A stretch of DNA of 64,000 bases from NCBI RefSeq assembly GCF_003347495.1, contig NZ_QCXY01000007.1:186001-250000 (forward strand), in the 5' to 3' direction. The number at the start of each line of letters is the position of its first letter. Positions within the stretch are counted from its first letter, which is position 1. This stretch comes from Pleomorphovibrio marinus. GTDB taxonomy: Bacteria > Bacteroidota > Bacteroidia > Cytophagales > Cyclobacteriaceae. Below the pieces are notes generated by a model that was given only the letters and a program-made list of their open reading frames with translations, did not search any database and was not told where the DNA came from. Made by a program: the position numbers and the translations under genes. Positions 9,316 to 17,386 of the stretch are shown here, piece after piece.

Positions 9316-10740
9316 ATGAACAAATTATTGTTGATTTTCTACTGTCTTTTCATTTGTACCAGTTTGTTTTTACTTACCTCCTGTGAACCCGAAACGGAGA
9401 AGGAGGAAGGTTCTGCGCAAAGGAGCCCTAATTTTGTTATTATTTTTGCCGATGATATGGGGTATGGGGATCTGTCCTCCTATGGTCACCCCAGTATCAA
9501 GACCCCACATTTAGACCGAATGGTTTCCGAAGGCCAAAAATGGACCAACTTTTACTCTGCGGCCAACGTCTGTACACCTTCCAGGGCTGCCCTGCTTACC
9601 GGGAGGTATCCGATCCGGAATGGCATGTGTTCGGATAAACGCAGGGTGTTGTTTCCCGACTCGGACGGAGGCTTGCCTGCCACAGAAAACACCATAGCCA
9701 AGTTGCTGAAGGAGCAAGGCTATGCCACAGCGGCCATTGGCAAATGGCACCTGGGTCATCTTCCCCAATATCTACCTACCAGTCATGGCTTCGATTATTA
9801 TTTCGGCATACCTTATTCTAATGATATGGATAGGGTAAATGACATTGACAGGCAAGAGGCGTTTTGGAATGCCAAGATAGATTATTTCAATGTTCCCTTG
9901 ATGAGGAATGAGGAAATTATTGAAAGACCCGCAGATCAACGTACCATCACTAATAGATATACACAGGAAGCCATCTCCTTTATGAACGACCATGCAGAGG
10001 AGCCATTCTTTGTGTACTTGGCCCATAACCTGCCTCATGTGCCTCTTTTTGTAAGCGAGGATTTTACTGGGGTGAGCGACAGGGGTCTATATGGGGATGT
10101 CATTGAGGAAATAGACTGGGGGGTAGGGCAGATTTTGGATTACCTTAGGGAATCAGGACTGGACGAAAACACATTGGTGGTTTTCACCTCGGACAACGGC
10201 CCTTGGGTGATTTTTGATGACCACGGGGGAAGTTCGGGACTGTTTCATGGTGCCAAAGGAACCAGTTATGAAGGAGGGGTGAGGGAGCCTGGGGTTTTCT
10301 GGTGGCCAGGTACCATCAGCCCTGGTCTTGTTACAGATATGGGTGCTACATTGGACCTTTTACCCACTTTGGTAAACCTCTCAGGAGGCACGCTACCGGA
10401 TGATAGGGAATATGATGGCTATGACCTTTCCCAGTCTTTGATTTATGGGGACAAGTCCCCCCGAGAGGAATTGATTTATTACCACAGTACCCGGATTTTT
10501 GGTGCCAGGAAAGGTAATTACAAAGTGCACTTCTTCGAAAACAACCCAGATGGATATCCGGAGCGAATGAGGGAACTGGAAAAGGAAAAGCTATACCAAG
10601 TGCAGCATGACCCCTCCGAAAGATTTGACCTGGCGGAGGATTATCCCGAAATCATTTCGGAAATCAAGGAAATGGTGGAGGCACATAAAGGTACTGTGGA
10701 AAAAGTCCCCAGCAATTTGGAAAAGAGGATAGGGGAATGA
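9316..10740 (+). CDS. S1-family sulfatase, lipoprotein
   Basis: A 474-residue type I sulfatase that hydrolyses sulfate esters, probably on a polysaccharide or oligosaccharide, in the periplasm or on the cell surface. A lipoprotein signal is visible (SLFLLTSC with Cys at about residue 23). The metal-binding start FADDMGYGDL is followed by the C-x-P-x-R formylglycine motif (Cys86 in CTPSR), GKWHLGH, HNLPHVPLF, FTSDNGP and a substrate-site loop GAKGTSYEGG. Cys86 must be converted to formylglycine by a maturase not encoded here. It is the first of two sulfatases flanking the repeat-rich segment at 10.9-12.7 kb. Substrate position specificity is not assignable by eye. Confidence 0.93.
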   Translation: MNKLLLIFYCLFICTSLFLLTSCEPETEKEEGSAQRSPNFVIIFADDMGYGDLSSYGHPSIKTPHLDRMVSEGQKWTNFYSAANVCTPSRAALLTGRYPIRNGMCSDKRRVLFPDSDGGLPATENTIAKLLKEQGYATAAIGKWHLGHLPQYLPTSHGFDYYFGIPYSNDMDRVNDIDRQEAFWNAKIDYFNVPLMRNEEIIERPADQRTITNRYTQEAISFMNDHAEEPFFVYLAHNLPHVPLFVSEDFTGVSDRGLYGDVIEEIDWGVGQILDYLRESGLDENTLVVFTSDNGPWVIFDDHGGSSGLFHGAKGTSYEGGVREPGVFWWPGTISPGLVTDMGATLDLLPTLVNLSGGTLPDDREYDGYDLSQSLIYGDKSPREELIYYHSTRIFGARKGNYKVHFFENNPDGYPERMRELEKEKLYQVQHDPSERFDLAEDYPEIISEIKEMVEAHKGTVEKVPSNLEKRIGE

Positions 10741-10774
10741 TAAATGTTCCCAAGTTTATGTTTTTTCTACACAT

Positions 10775-10814
10775 CTTCCCAAAGCAGGCAGATCTGCTTC
10801 TTGGCTTTGGGAAG
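10775..10814 (+). terminator. Hairpin downstream of the sulfatase
   Basis: CTTCCCAAAGC (10775-10785) and GCTTTGGGAAG (10804-10814) form an 11-bp perfect stem 34 nt after the sulfatase stop. There is no T-tract, so it may be a processing or 3'-protection structure rather than an intrinsic terminator. Confidence 0.45.
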
Positions 10815-10906
10815 TGGAAAGTGATAATTAAGGTGTTGGTGTCTTAGGAGTAATAATATGGCATCGAATTTATAGACCCAAAATTCATGGCTCCTAATTC
10901 ATCACC

Positions 10907-11164
10907 TTACCAATAATAGCCTTTAAAGAGAATCTGGATGTGCTTTTGAAGTATTCTTTCTTCCAAGGGTACCCATTCCGGAAATAAGTTGCTGTGGTAA
11001 TAGGCAATTTCACCTCGGTAGTTGTCCAAAATCATGACTCTTGCTGAGGAATTTGCCTTTATAGGAATAGGTGCATACATACCTAGGGTAAGGATGCCTA
11101 TTCCCACCCCCTTCGCTATCTGACCTTTATAATTGCCATTTCTTCGTGTAAACCCGGATATAAT
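10907..11164 (-). pseudogene. Truncated C-terminal copy of the small lipoprotein at 12772-13440
   Basis: On the minus strand this reads ...SGFTRRNGNYKGQIAKGV, then LTLGMYAPIPIKANSSARVMILDN and ends LFKGYYW. It matches the last third of the protein at 12772-13440 (SGFTRREGNYTGQLVKGV, LTMGIYSPMPLKANS, VMILDN, LFKGYFW). Upstream of the SGFTRR motif the similarity stops within about two codons and an in-frame TAA appears at 11165-11167. The N-terminal two thirds, including the signal peptide, are absent. A GTG inside (11107) could start a 66-residue peptide, but a gene remnant is more likely. The break coincides with the end of an intergenic repeat. Confidence 0.8.
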
Positions 11165-11167
11165 TTA

Positions 11168-11395
11168 GGCATAATTTTTATGTGTTAATTATGGTTTTTT
11201 CAGCGATCAGACCTGATTTCCATGCCTTCGGCAGGTAAACCGTCAGGCAGGTAGCCTGCCCCGAACTGGTTTCGGGGAACTTGTTTTAGGAGAATCTCGC
11301 ATCTCCCCGTAACTATCCGGGGCATCCCCCTTTTGACGTACTTATCATGCCTGACTACCGTCCAGACAGGCTCGATTTCATCCGTAGATGGAAAA
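11168..11395 (-). repeat. Intergenic repeat, copy A
   Basis: Read on the minus strand, this copy holds the family's landmarks in order: GAAATCGAGC near 11392, TGCGAGATT, a GC-rich dyad CCCCGAAACCAGTTCGGGG, CTGCCTGACGGTTTACCTGCCGAAGGCATGG, GGTCTGATCGCTGAAAAAAC and an AT-rich end near 11168. The same landmarks occur at 11960-12300, 20425-20541 and 44081-44240. It has no coding capacity. Its right-hand (element-end) boundary sits at the truncation point of the pseudogene. Confidence 0.75.
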
Positions 11396-11429
11396 AGAGG
11401 ACAGCTTATTTATTACAGATGGTATTTTT

Positions 11430-11465
11430 CCAGGGCAGGTTCGTTTCCTGTCCTGGAATTTTTTT
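11430..11465 (+). terminator. Terminator-like hairpin, first of a repeated pair
   Basis: CCAGGGCAGG (11430-11439) pairs with CCTGTCCTGG (11447-11456), allowing one G-U, followed by AATTTTTTT. A closely similar segment occurs at 12687-12760. It lies upstream of, not after, a plus-strand gene, so it may be a relic of a duplicated 3' flank or an attenuator for the next gene. Confidence 0.5.
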
Positions 11466-11527
11466 CTTAGAATTTATTCCAAAACTTGATGATAAATCCT
11501 TCTGCTTCAGATGTAGTTAAAAAAGCC

Positions 11528-11899
11528 ATGCATTACCAAAGCCGATTTCTGTTAGGATTACTTTTCGTTTCCATTTTGATATTTTCTTGTAGGGAGGACG
11601 ATGAAGGTCAGGGGCCATTGGAAGGAAATGGGAACATTACATTCTATATCAATGAACCAATGCCCTGCAACGAGATTCAAATTACTTTTTATGGTTCCGG
11701 GAACAATGAGGTTCAAGGGAGGCTGAGGGGAGACCGCATATTTGACGGTGTCCCAGAATGTTCGGAAATGCCCTCCATGAGCTTTATGAACCGATCCTAT
11801 GGGAGTTATTCTTATACAGTGGAATGTGGGTCCTTGTCTTTTGGAGGCGATCTAATGTTAAATACCCCTTGCCATACCATCAAAATTGAGGCTCCTTGA
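11528..11899 (+). CDS. Small hypothetical lipoprotein
   Basis: About 123 residues from ATG 11528 (MHYQSRFLLGLLF); an in-frame ATG at 11486 would add 14 residues before the signal peptide and is less likely. A lipoprotein signal ends SILIFSC, followed by an acidic linker (REDDEGQG). The mature part is beta-rich (GNITFYINEPMPCNEIQITFYGSG) and has several cysteines (MPC, PEC, VEC, TPC) that may pair as disulfides. No family recognised. It is flanked left by a hairpin and right by the tandem repeat block. Confidence 0.65.
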   Translation: MHYQSRFLLGLLFVSILIFSCREDDEGQGPLEGNGNITFYINEPMPCNEIQITFYGSGNNEVQGRLRGDRIFDGVPECSEMPSMSFMNRSYGSYSYTVECGSLSFGGDLMLNTPCHTIKIEAP

Positions 11900-11959
11900 T
11901 GCTATTTACCGAATGAGATAGAGGGGTGTTTTAGTCCATTTAGGTAATTTAGGATTTGT

Positions 11960-12300
11960 AAAATCGAGCCTACCGGTACGGCAGTCAGGCATGACGAGCA
12001 CGTTACACACTAGGACGATTATAGATTGCGAGATTCCCCCGTAACAAGTTCCCCGAAGCGAGTTCGGGGCAGGCAGGGGCAGGCTATATGGCCTTTAAAA
12101 AACAAATTATAATCATATGAAATCGAGCATGACGCAAGCGACGCACGGAGGGATGATTAAGATTGCGAGATTCCATATGGCCTTTAAAAAACAAATTATA
12201 ATCATATGAAATGCCCATGAGAAAGTATTCTCACACAGGGGGATGATTAATCTGGGCATTTCATCTGACCACTGAAAAACAAATTATAAACAGATGAAAT
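11960..12300 (+). repeat. Intergenic repeat block B: one long and two shortened tandem units
   Basis: The first unit (about 11960-12120) carries AAATCGAGC, GCATGACGAGCACG, GATTGCGAGATTCCCCCG, the dyad CCCCGAAGCGAGTTCGGGG and the AT-rich end CAAATTATAATCATATGAAAT. The second unit (about 12120-12209) repeats GAAATCGAGCATGACGC, GGATGATTAAGATTGCGAGA and the same AT-rich end but lacks the GC-rich dyad. The third (about 12206-12300) keeps GGATGATTAATC and CTGACCACTGAAAAACAAAT and contains its own dyad GAAATGCCCA/TGGGCATTTC. Units share ends such as TATGAAAT. No ORF. Confidence 0.8.
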
Positions 12301-12771
12301 AAAAGGATTGAGATAAACTAAATGTAGGCTGTTGTAAATGAAATGATAAAGGTGTTTTAAATCAAAACGCATTTTTTATTATTCAAATTATATAAAAAGT
12401 TGTTTGTAAATGTCTTATTTCCTCCACCTCGGAAGCAGTAGGGGTAGTTGGTTTCCTTTTCTATACGATTCATCTATTTTTTTTGCAAAGGTTTTTAGAT
12501 GTGAACGCGAACCCTCCTGCCAATCAGTGTGGAAACATGATTGTCAAAACTGAAATCCCTCCGTCCTAGCGTTTTCACGTGGGGTTGAGGTTTCCTTCCT
12601 ATCCTTTTTAAGCCAATAAGGCTTCTAGGGGTTGTATTTAGTAATAATTTTAAGTAGTTGGAAAAGAGAAGAAAGTCTATTTAATGCAGATGGTATTATT
12701 CCAGGGCAAGTCCTTTTCCTGCCCTACAATTTTTTTTCTCCAAATTTATTCTATGGAAGAGGAATATAAAA
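12301..12771. other. Intergenic region, 471 bp
   Basis: No credible ORF. It contains the second copy of the repeated hairpin (12687-12760) close to the end of the convergent lipoprotein gene. The rest is unremarkable. Confidence 0.4.
12702..12738 (+). terminator. Terminator-like hairpin, second of a repeated pair
   Basis: AGGGCA (12703-12708) pairs with TGCCCT (12720-12725), followed by a run of eight T at 12730-12737. Together with its flanks (CAGATGGTATTATTCCAGGGCA on the left, AAATTTATTC on the right) it mirrors 11416-11481. On the plus strand it could stop read-through into the minus-strand gene ending at 12772. Confidence 0.5.
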
Positions 12772-13440
12772 CTACCAAAAATAGCCTTTGAACAAAAACT
12801 TGGCATGCTTTAAAAGGGTTTTGTTCTCCAAGGGTTCACCCTCTGGGTTAAAGCTGTTTTTGTAAAAGGTGATTTCTCCCAGTTGGTTGTCCAAAATCAT
12901 CACCTGCACAGCTGAATTTGCCTTTAATGGCATTGGGGAGTAAATACCCATAGTAAGAAAAGTCAGTGCCACTCCCTTTACCAATTGACCTGTATAATTT
13001 CCTTCCCTTCGGGTAAACCCACTGCTGAGAGTCAACATATAAAACCTTTGGTTATGATGATCCATGGTAGCAACCAGGTTAGGTGGCAGTTCCAAAGGGT
13101 TGAGGTTCCTTCCCCCGGCTTCCTCAGCCCAGAAAAAGAGTTGATCAATTTCAGTTTTAAGCACTTCTGTCTCCACAAACCCTGGAATCTTCACCAAACC
13201 CTCAACAGGAAGGTCTGGGATATTAGCTGCAATGAGTGACCAGCGTTGGGAAAAGTAGTTGGATAAACTATCGCTATGAGCCATTTGATTGCCTTTTTCA
13301 ATTAGGGAAATAAATGCCAATGGCTCAAACATATGTATGTCCTTAACTTGGGATAATGGAGTTGCCGAAGTGTAGGCTTTTTGCGAAACACATGCGGATT
13401 GTAGTGTGGATAAACTTAAAAATATTAATAGGAGTCTCAT
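12772..13440 (-). CDS. Hypothetical secreted/lipoprotein, intact paralogue of the 10907-11164 remnant
   Basis: About 222 residues from ATG 13440 (MRLLLIFLSLSTLQSAC). The ORF can be extended to 13497, but the extra 19 residues precede an obvious signal peptide. The cleavage region LQSAC suggests a lipoprotein, though the lipobox is not ideal. The mature protein has a helical first half (SLIEKGNQMAHSD, LKTEIDQLFFWAEEAGG) and a beta-rich C-terminal part (GFTRREGNYTGQLVKGV to LFKGYFW). I do not recognise the family. The C-terminal third is duplicated as a remnant 1.6 kb to the left. Confidence 0.65.
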   Translation of the reverse strand: MRLLLIFLSLSTLQSACVSQKAYTSATPLSQVKDIHMFEPLAFISLIEKGNQMAHSDSLSNYFSQRWSLIAANIPDLPVEGLVKIPGFVETEVLKTEIDQLFFWAEEAGGRNLNPLELPPNLVATMDHHNQRFYMLTLSSGFTRREGNYTGQLVKGVALTFLTMGIYSPMPLKANSAVQVMILDNQLGEITFYKNSFNPEGEPLENKTLLKHAKFLFKGYFW

Positions 13441-13720
13441 GGATTTGGATGAATAATGCCAAATTTCCTGCTCATCAGCGAGGATACATGCATGCAAAGG
13501 TAGGAATTCTTACCTCCTTGCAGATTCATGTGTTTATAATTGTTTTTTCATCGGGGGGAGGAAAGCCCTTGATAATCATTTCCCTACCATTGATATATTG
13601 CTTTAAATCTTATAATTTATTGATTGATTACAAATTTCTGAAACTACCTGCCTAAGGAATTGGCCACTTTGTTTGTTTGATTAATGAATAACTTGTAATT
13701 TTTCAAGTGTCATCAACGAT

Positions 13721-15040
13721 ATGCCCAATATGAACCTGGTTTTTATATTTATTCATCTTCTTTTTGCTTCAAGCTTTTTACCTAATTCCATTCAAAACCC
13801 ACCTCCAAACATTATTTTAATCATGGCGGATGATATGGGGTTTGAATGTCTTGGCGCATACGGTAGTAGCGTTTACCAAACTCCAAATCTGGACCAGATG
13901 GCAAAAAATGGGGTCAGATTCGAGCATTGTTATTCCCAACCCCTTTGTACCCCTTCCCGGGTTAAAATAATGACTGGGAAACATAATTTCAGGAATTACC
14001 AAGCTTTTGGGTATCTGAGCCCTAAAGAAAAAACCTTTGGAAACTTACTTAAGGATGCGGGTTACGCCACCTGTGTGGCAGGAAAATGGCAGCTCAATGG
14101 AATTTCCGGCCAGAAGATAGAGGGATGGGAGGACAGGAACCGACCCCACCATTTTGGTTTTGACGAATATTGCCTGTGGCAATTGGACCTAACCAGGGCT
14201 GAAGGAGAACGCTATGCCAATCCACTCTTGGTGCAAAATGGGGAGGTCTTACCAAGGGATGAAAATCAATATGGCTCAAGGGTTATTTCCGATTTTGTAT
14301 TGGATTTTATAGACCGGAAAAAGGAGGAACCATTTTTTGTCTATTACCCCATGAACCTGGTGCATGACCCCTTTGTGCCAACCCCAAAAAGCGAGGATTG
14401 GCAGGATCCTTCGAAGAGATATGAAGCGGATACCAGCTACTTTAAGGACATGGTGGCCTATACCGATTTTATCATTGGAAGGATATTACAGAAATTGGAG
14501 GAAAATAATCTCTCCGAAAACACCCTCATTTTGTTTACCGGCGATAACGGCACCCATGTCAGCATCTATTCGCCAATGAGGGACGGAAATGTGATCAAGG
14601 GGGATAAGGGGAATATGACAGATGGCGGAACCCGGGTTCCCTTGATTGCCTATTGGCCGAATAAAGCCAGAAAGGGAGATATATCCAACACCTTAGTGGA
14701 TTTTAGTGATTTCCTACCTACTTTGGCAGAGGCTGCGGGAATTCCCTTAAATGAAACTTACCAAACCGATGGGATGAGTTTTTTGCCACAGATCTTGGGT
14801 AATCCCGATAGGCCAAAAGAATATATTTATATGTACTATCAGCCCAAATGGGGAAAGTTTGAAAATGGGGTGTTTGTCAGGGACCAACGGTTCAAACTCT
14901 ACGGTGATGGGAGATTTTTCGACATCCAAGAGGACGTACTGGAAGAGCTCCCCCTTCCCAAGGAAAAACTGAGCAAGGAGTTGATGCAGGTTTATGAGAA
15001 ATTTGAGAGCATATTGGCAGAAAAACCAGGTAATCCGTGA
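13721..15040 (+). CDS. S1-family sulfatase
   Basis: A 439-residue secreted sulfatase with signal peptide LVFIFIHLLFASSFLP. The active-site blocks are MADDMGFECLG, the C-x-P-x-R motif with Cys76 (CTPSR, normally converted to formylglycine), GKWQLNG where many paralogues have GKWHLG, MNLVHDPFVPT and FTGDNGTH. The His-to-Gln change in GKWQ and the GFE in place of GYG set it apart from the first sulfatase and suggest another substrate. ATG 13721 or 13730 are both possible. The esterase gene starts 26 nt after the stop and the PL8 lyase follows, so these three probably form one operon acting on a sulfated polysaccharide. Confidence 0.9.
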   Translation: MPNMNLVFIFIHLLFASSFLPNSIQNPPPNIILIMADDMGFECLGAYGSSVYQTPNLDQMAKNGVRFEHCYSQPLCTPSRVKIMTGKHNFRNYQAFGYLSPKEKTFGNLLKDAGYATCVAGKWQLNGISGQKIEGWEDRNRPHHFGFDEYCLWQLDLTRAEGERYANPLLVQNGEVLPRDENQYGSRVISDFVLDFIDRKKEEPFFVYYPMNLVHDPFVPTPKSEDWQDPSKRYEADTSYFKDMVAYTDFIIGRILQKLEENNLSENTLILFTGDNGTHVSIYSPMRDGNVIKGDKGNMTDGGTRVPLIAYWPNKARKGDISNTLVDFSDFLPTLAEAAGIPLNETYQTDGMSFLPQILGNPDRPKEYIYMYYQPKWGKFENGVFVRDQRFKLYGDGRFFDIQEDVLEELPLPKEKLSKELMQVYEKFESILAEKPGNP

Positions 15041-15066
15041 TAACTCCTTTAACCTCACTACATAAT

Positions 15067-17361
15067 ATGACCACATTTCAGTTTTTGCTTAAAAGGAACT
15101 TTCCGGCCCTGATTGGAAATTGGGTCCTCCTTTTTTGCCTCTTGGGAGGTTTAAGTCCCCTACAGGCTTCTGCTCAAGATAGGGGATCCATTTCTGACCA
15201 TATCTATTATTCTGAAGCATTTGGGGAGTCGAGAAATTTCAGGGTCATCTTGCCCCCTTCCTATGAAAGCAGTGAAGAAACCCGCTATCCGGTCGTGTAT
15301 TTTATGCATGGCTGGTCGGAGCGGTATTTTGGAAGCCTGACCCGCGAGCCTAAAGAGGATGATGCCATCAGCTTGGATGATAGCCTTTCCCTCCTGGCTG
15401 CCAAACACAACCTGGTGATTATAAAATCCGATGGTTACAATGCAGATCAAGATGCCCCATACTACCTGCGACCCTACAATATCGGTCCTGTGGAGACTTT
15501 TAGGCAATTCCCCTTGTATATACCCGAACTAGTAAAATATGTGGACACTCATTTCAAAACTTCCCCAATCCGGGAGGACAGGGCAGTTTCTGGTTTTTCT
15601 ATGGGTGGGTTTATGTCCCTTTGGCTAGGGGGAAAGTATCCTCACTTATTCTCAGCGGTAGGTGCATTTTGTGCTTCTCCTGAGTTTGTGATTGGTCCCA
15701 GGGATTTCCCGGTGGAGTATTTTCATGCCAATATGTATGGGAATTTCGAAAACACCCGTGTTAGACACCATTACGGAGACCAGGACTTTATCAGAGCCTA
15801 TCATAAGGATGTAAACGCTGTTTGGGACAAGGCCATGCAACACTATTCCTGGAAGGAGTATGGGGCTTCCCATGAGGTTTGCGGTAAAGCTGACATGTTT
15901 GCCTTTTTCTCCAATCATTTCAAGAACCCCCTTCCTTCTACTCCCATTTGGCATCATATCGATGTTTATCCCAACTTCGAGGTTAGGGGATATGCAGTGT
16001 ATTCGGACAGGGATTTACCGGGTTTTACTAGTTTGGAAAATGTAAGTAAAAATGGTTTCAGGAGCAGTGTGAAAAGCTTTTTGCCCAATGGGGAAACCAT
16101 GCCATTTGTGCATCTTAAGATACATACAGCCCCAGTTTACAAAGAGGGACATCCTTACCTAATACAAGTTTTTAACCTTGCCGAGGACAAACCTTTGCCC
16201 GATATACAGGAAATCACTGCAGGAATTAACGGTAGAATTAGTATTGAACTGGATGGTGGCCTAAGGGAAATATTTATAACGGATGCTGCTGAACGGCGCT
16301 CTGAACTGACCTTGTTGAATGCAACAGTGGATAACCACAAATGGGCTGTAAATCAACGTGTTCACACCTTCCGCCTATCTCTACTCAACAAGGGAAACCT
16401 ACAGGCTGAGGGAATAAAGCTGCTCCTTCAGTCCCGGAATCCAAAGCTACGTATAAGGCAATCCCATGTAGAGCTGGAGAGCCTTGGCTCTGGTCAACAA
16501 AGGGTTTTAAGCGGAACCTTTGAATGGGAAAGCCAAGAGGAAGGAAGCACTTTTGAAACCTTAGAATTGCACATGGAGGACCGGGAGGGACAGGAATGGA
16601 ATTATACCATCCCAATGCCCATTTATACCGACAGTGAGTTGCCAAAACCCACCATGATAGCAGATGGTAAGGAAGTCACCTATCTTACAAAAGGCAATCA
16701 AGTAACAACTGGAACTTTGGGTATAGGCAATGGGGACGGCATTGCAAATCCGGGTGAGTCCATAGTCATGTTAGCCAAGGACAGGGATAATTGGAGGCCC
16801 CTGCATCTGCATACTTCCGATAATAGGGTGGATATTTGGGGTGGCTCTACCCGTCATTCAGATTATTGGGGTTCCTTTGACCATGTTGGAGGCTCCTTTA
16901 AGTTTACTGAACCCTTAATACTTAGTAAGATGAATTTTTCCGAAGATCTTGCATTTGTAGGCACCTATTGGGGAGCCGACTATCCAGATCATCCGATTTA
17001 TAGCGGGGTTGTTAACCTTACTATTGAAGGAGATGATTCCACAGCACCACAGGTGGCATGGGTAAAGGGGGATAGGAATATAATTAAGGCTAGTCTTTAT
17101 GACGGGGGGGAAATTAAACAAGTAAAGGCAAAATTGATACCCTTAGACAAAAATGGCCAAACTATGGAACTGGAAATGAAAGATAATGGAAAGGATGCGG
17201 ATAGAATAAAGGGAGACGGGGTTTTTAGTGTAAGAGTTGAGGTGTCTACTTTCGGGGAATATGAACTTTTTATTCGCGCGGAGGATGAATTTGGAAATCA
17301 AGGTGAACATAAGGTAAAGGATAATGTACGCCTACATGGAACCAAGAGATATCATTATTGA
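15067..17361 (+). CDS. Secreted esterase D-type alpha/beta hydrolase with C-terminal beta domains
   Basis: About 764 residues from ATG 15067, which opens on the signal peptide (WVLLFCLLGGLSPLQASAQ); an in-frame GTG at 15037 would overlap the sulfatase stop and is less likely. The N-terminal 300 residues are a putative-esterase domain (PF00756): FMHGWSERYFG, and the nucleophile elbow GFSMGG with Ser178. A His-containing SHEVCG follows. The C-terminal 450 residues are beta-rich and include a terminal segment with KDNGKDADRIKGDGVFSVRV and FIRAEDEFGN, like choice-of-anchor/Ig-like modules. It may remove acyl groups from the glycan attacked by the neighbouring sulfatase and PL8 lyase. Confidence 0.85.
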   Translation: MTTFQFLLKRNFPALIGNWVLLFCLLGGLSPLQASAQDRGSISDHIYYSEAFGESRNFRVILPPSYESSEETRYPVVYFMHGWSERYFGSLTREPKEDDAISLDDSLSLLAAKHNLVIIKSDGYNADQDAPYYLRPYNIGPVETFRQFPLYIPELVKYVDTHFKTSPIREDRAVSGFSMGGFMSLWLGGKYPHLFSAVGAFCASPEFVIGPRDFPVEYFHANMYGNFENTRVRHHYGDQDFIRAYHKDVNAVWDKAMQHYSWKEYGASHEVCGKADMFAFFSNHFKNPLPSTPIWHHIDVYPNFEVRGYAVYSDRDLPGFTSLENVSKNGFRSSVKSFLPNGETMPFVHLKIHTAPVYKEGHPYLIQVFNLAEDKPLPDIQEITAGINGRISIELDGGLREIFITDAAERRSELTLLNATVDNHKWAVNQRVHTFRLSLLNKGNLQAEGIKLLLQSRNPKLRIRQSHVELESLGSGQQRVLSGTFEWESQEEGSTFETLELHMEDREGQEWNYTIPMPIYTDSELPKPTMIADGKEVTYLTKGNQVTTGTLGIGNGDGIANPGESIVMLAKDRDNWRPLHLHTSDNRVDIWGGSTRHSDYWGSFDHVGGSFKFTEPLILSKMNFSEDLAFVGTYWGADYPDHPIYSGVVNLTIEGDDSTAPQVAWVKGDRNIIKASLYDGGEIKQVKAKLIPLDKNGQTMELEMKDNGKDADRIKGDGVFSVRVEVSTFGEYELFIRAEDEFGNQGEHKVKDNVRLHGTKRYHY

Positions 17362-17386
17362 GGAAGAAATAAAATAAAACACTTAT

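Noticed and set aside
10907-11107. A functional 66-residue protein starting at GTG 11107
   Set aside because: Homology to the paralogue continues upstream of this GTG to about 11156, so it is a truncated remnant and not a designed small gene.
12090-12295. Tandem repeats resembling a CRISPR array
   Set aside because: Only two to three units of unequal length (about 90 bp) with diverged interiors; no regular repeat/spacer spacing and no cas genes.
13356-13655. Plus-strand 99-codon ORF
   Set aside because: Antisense to the lipoprotein signal-peptide region and intergenic DNA; composition not protein-like.
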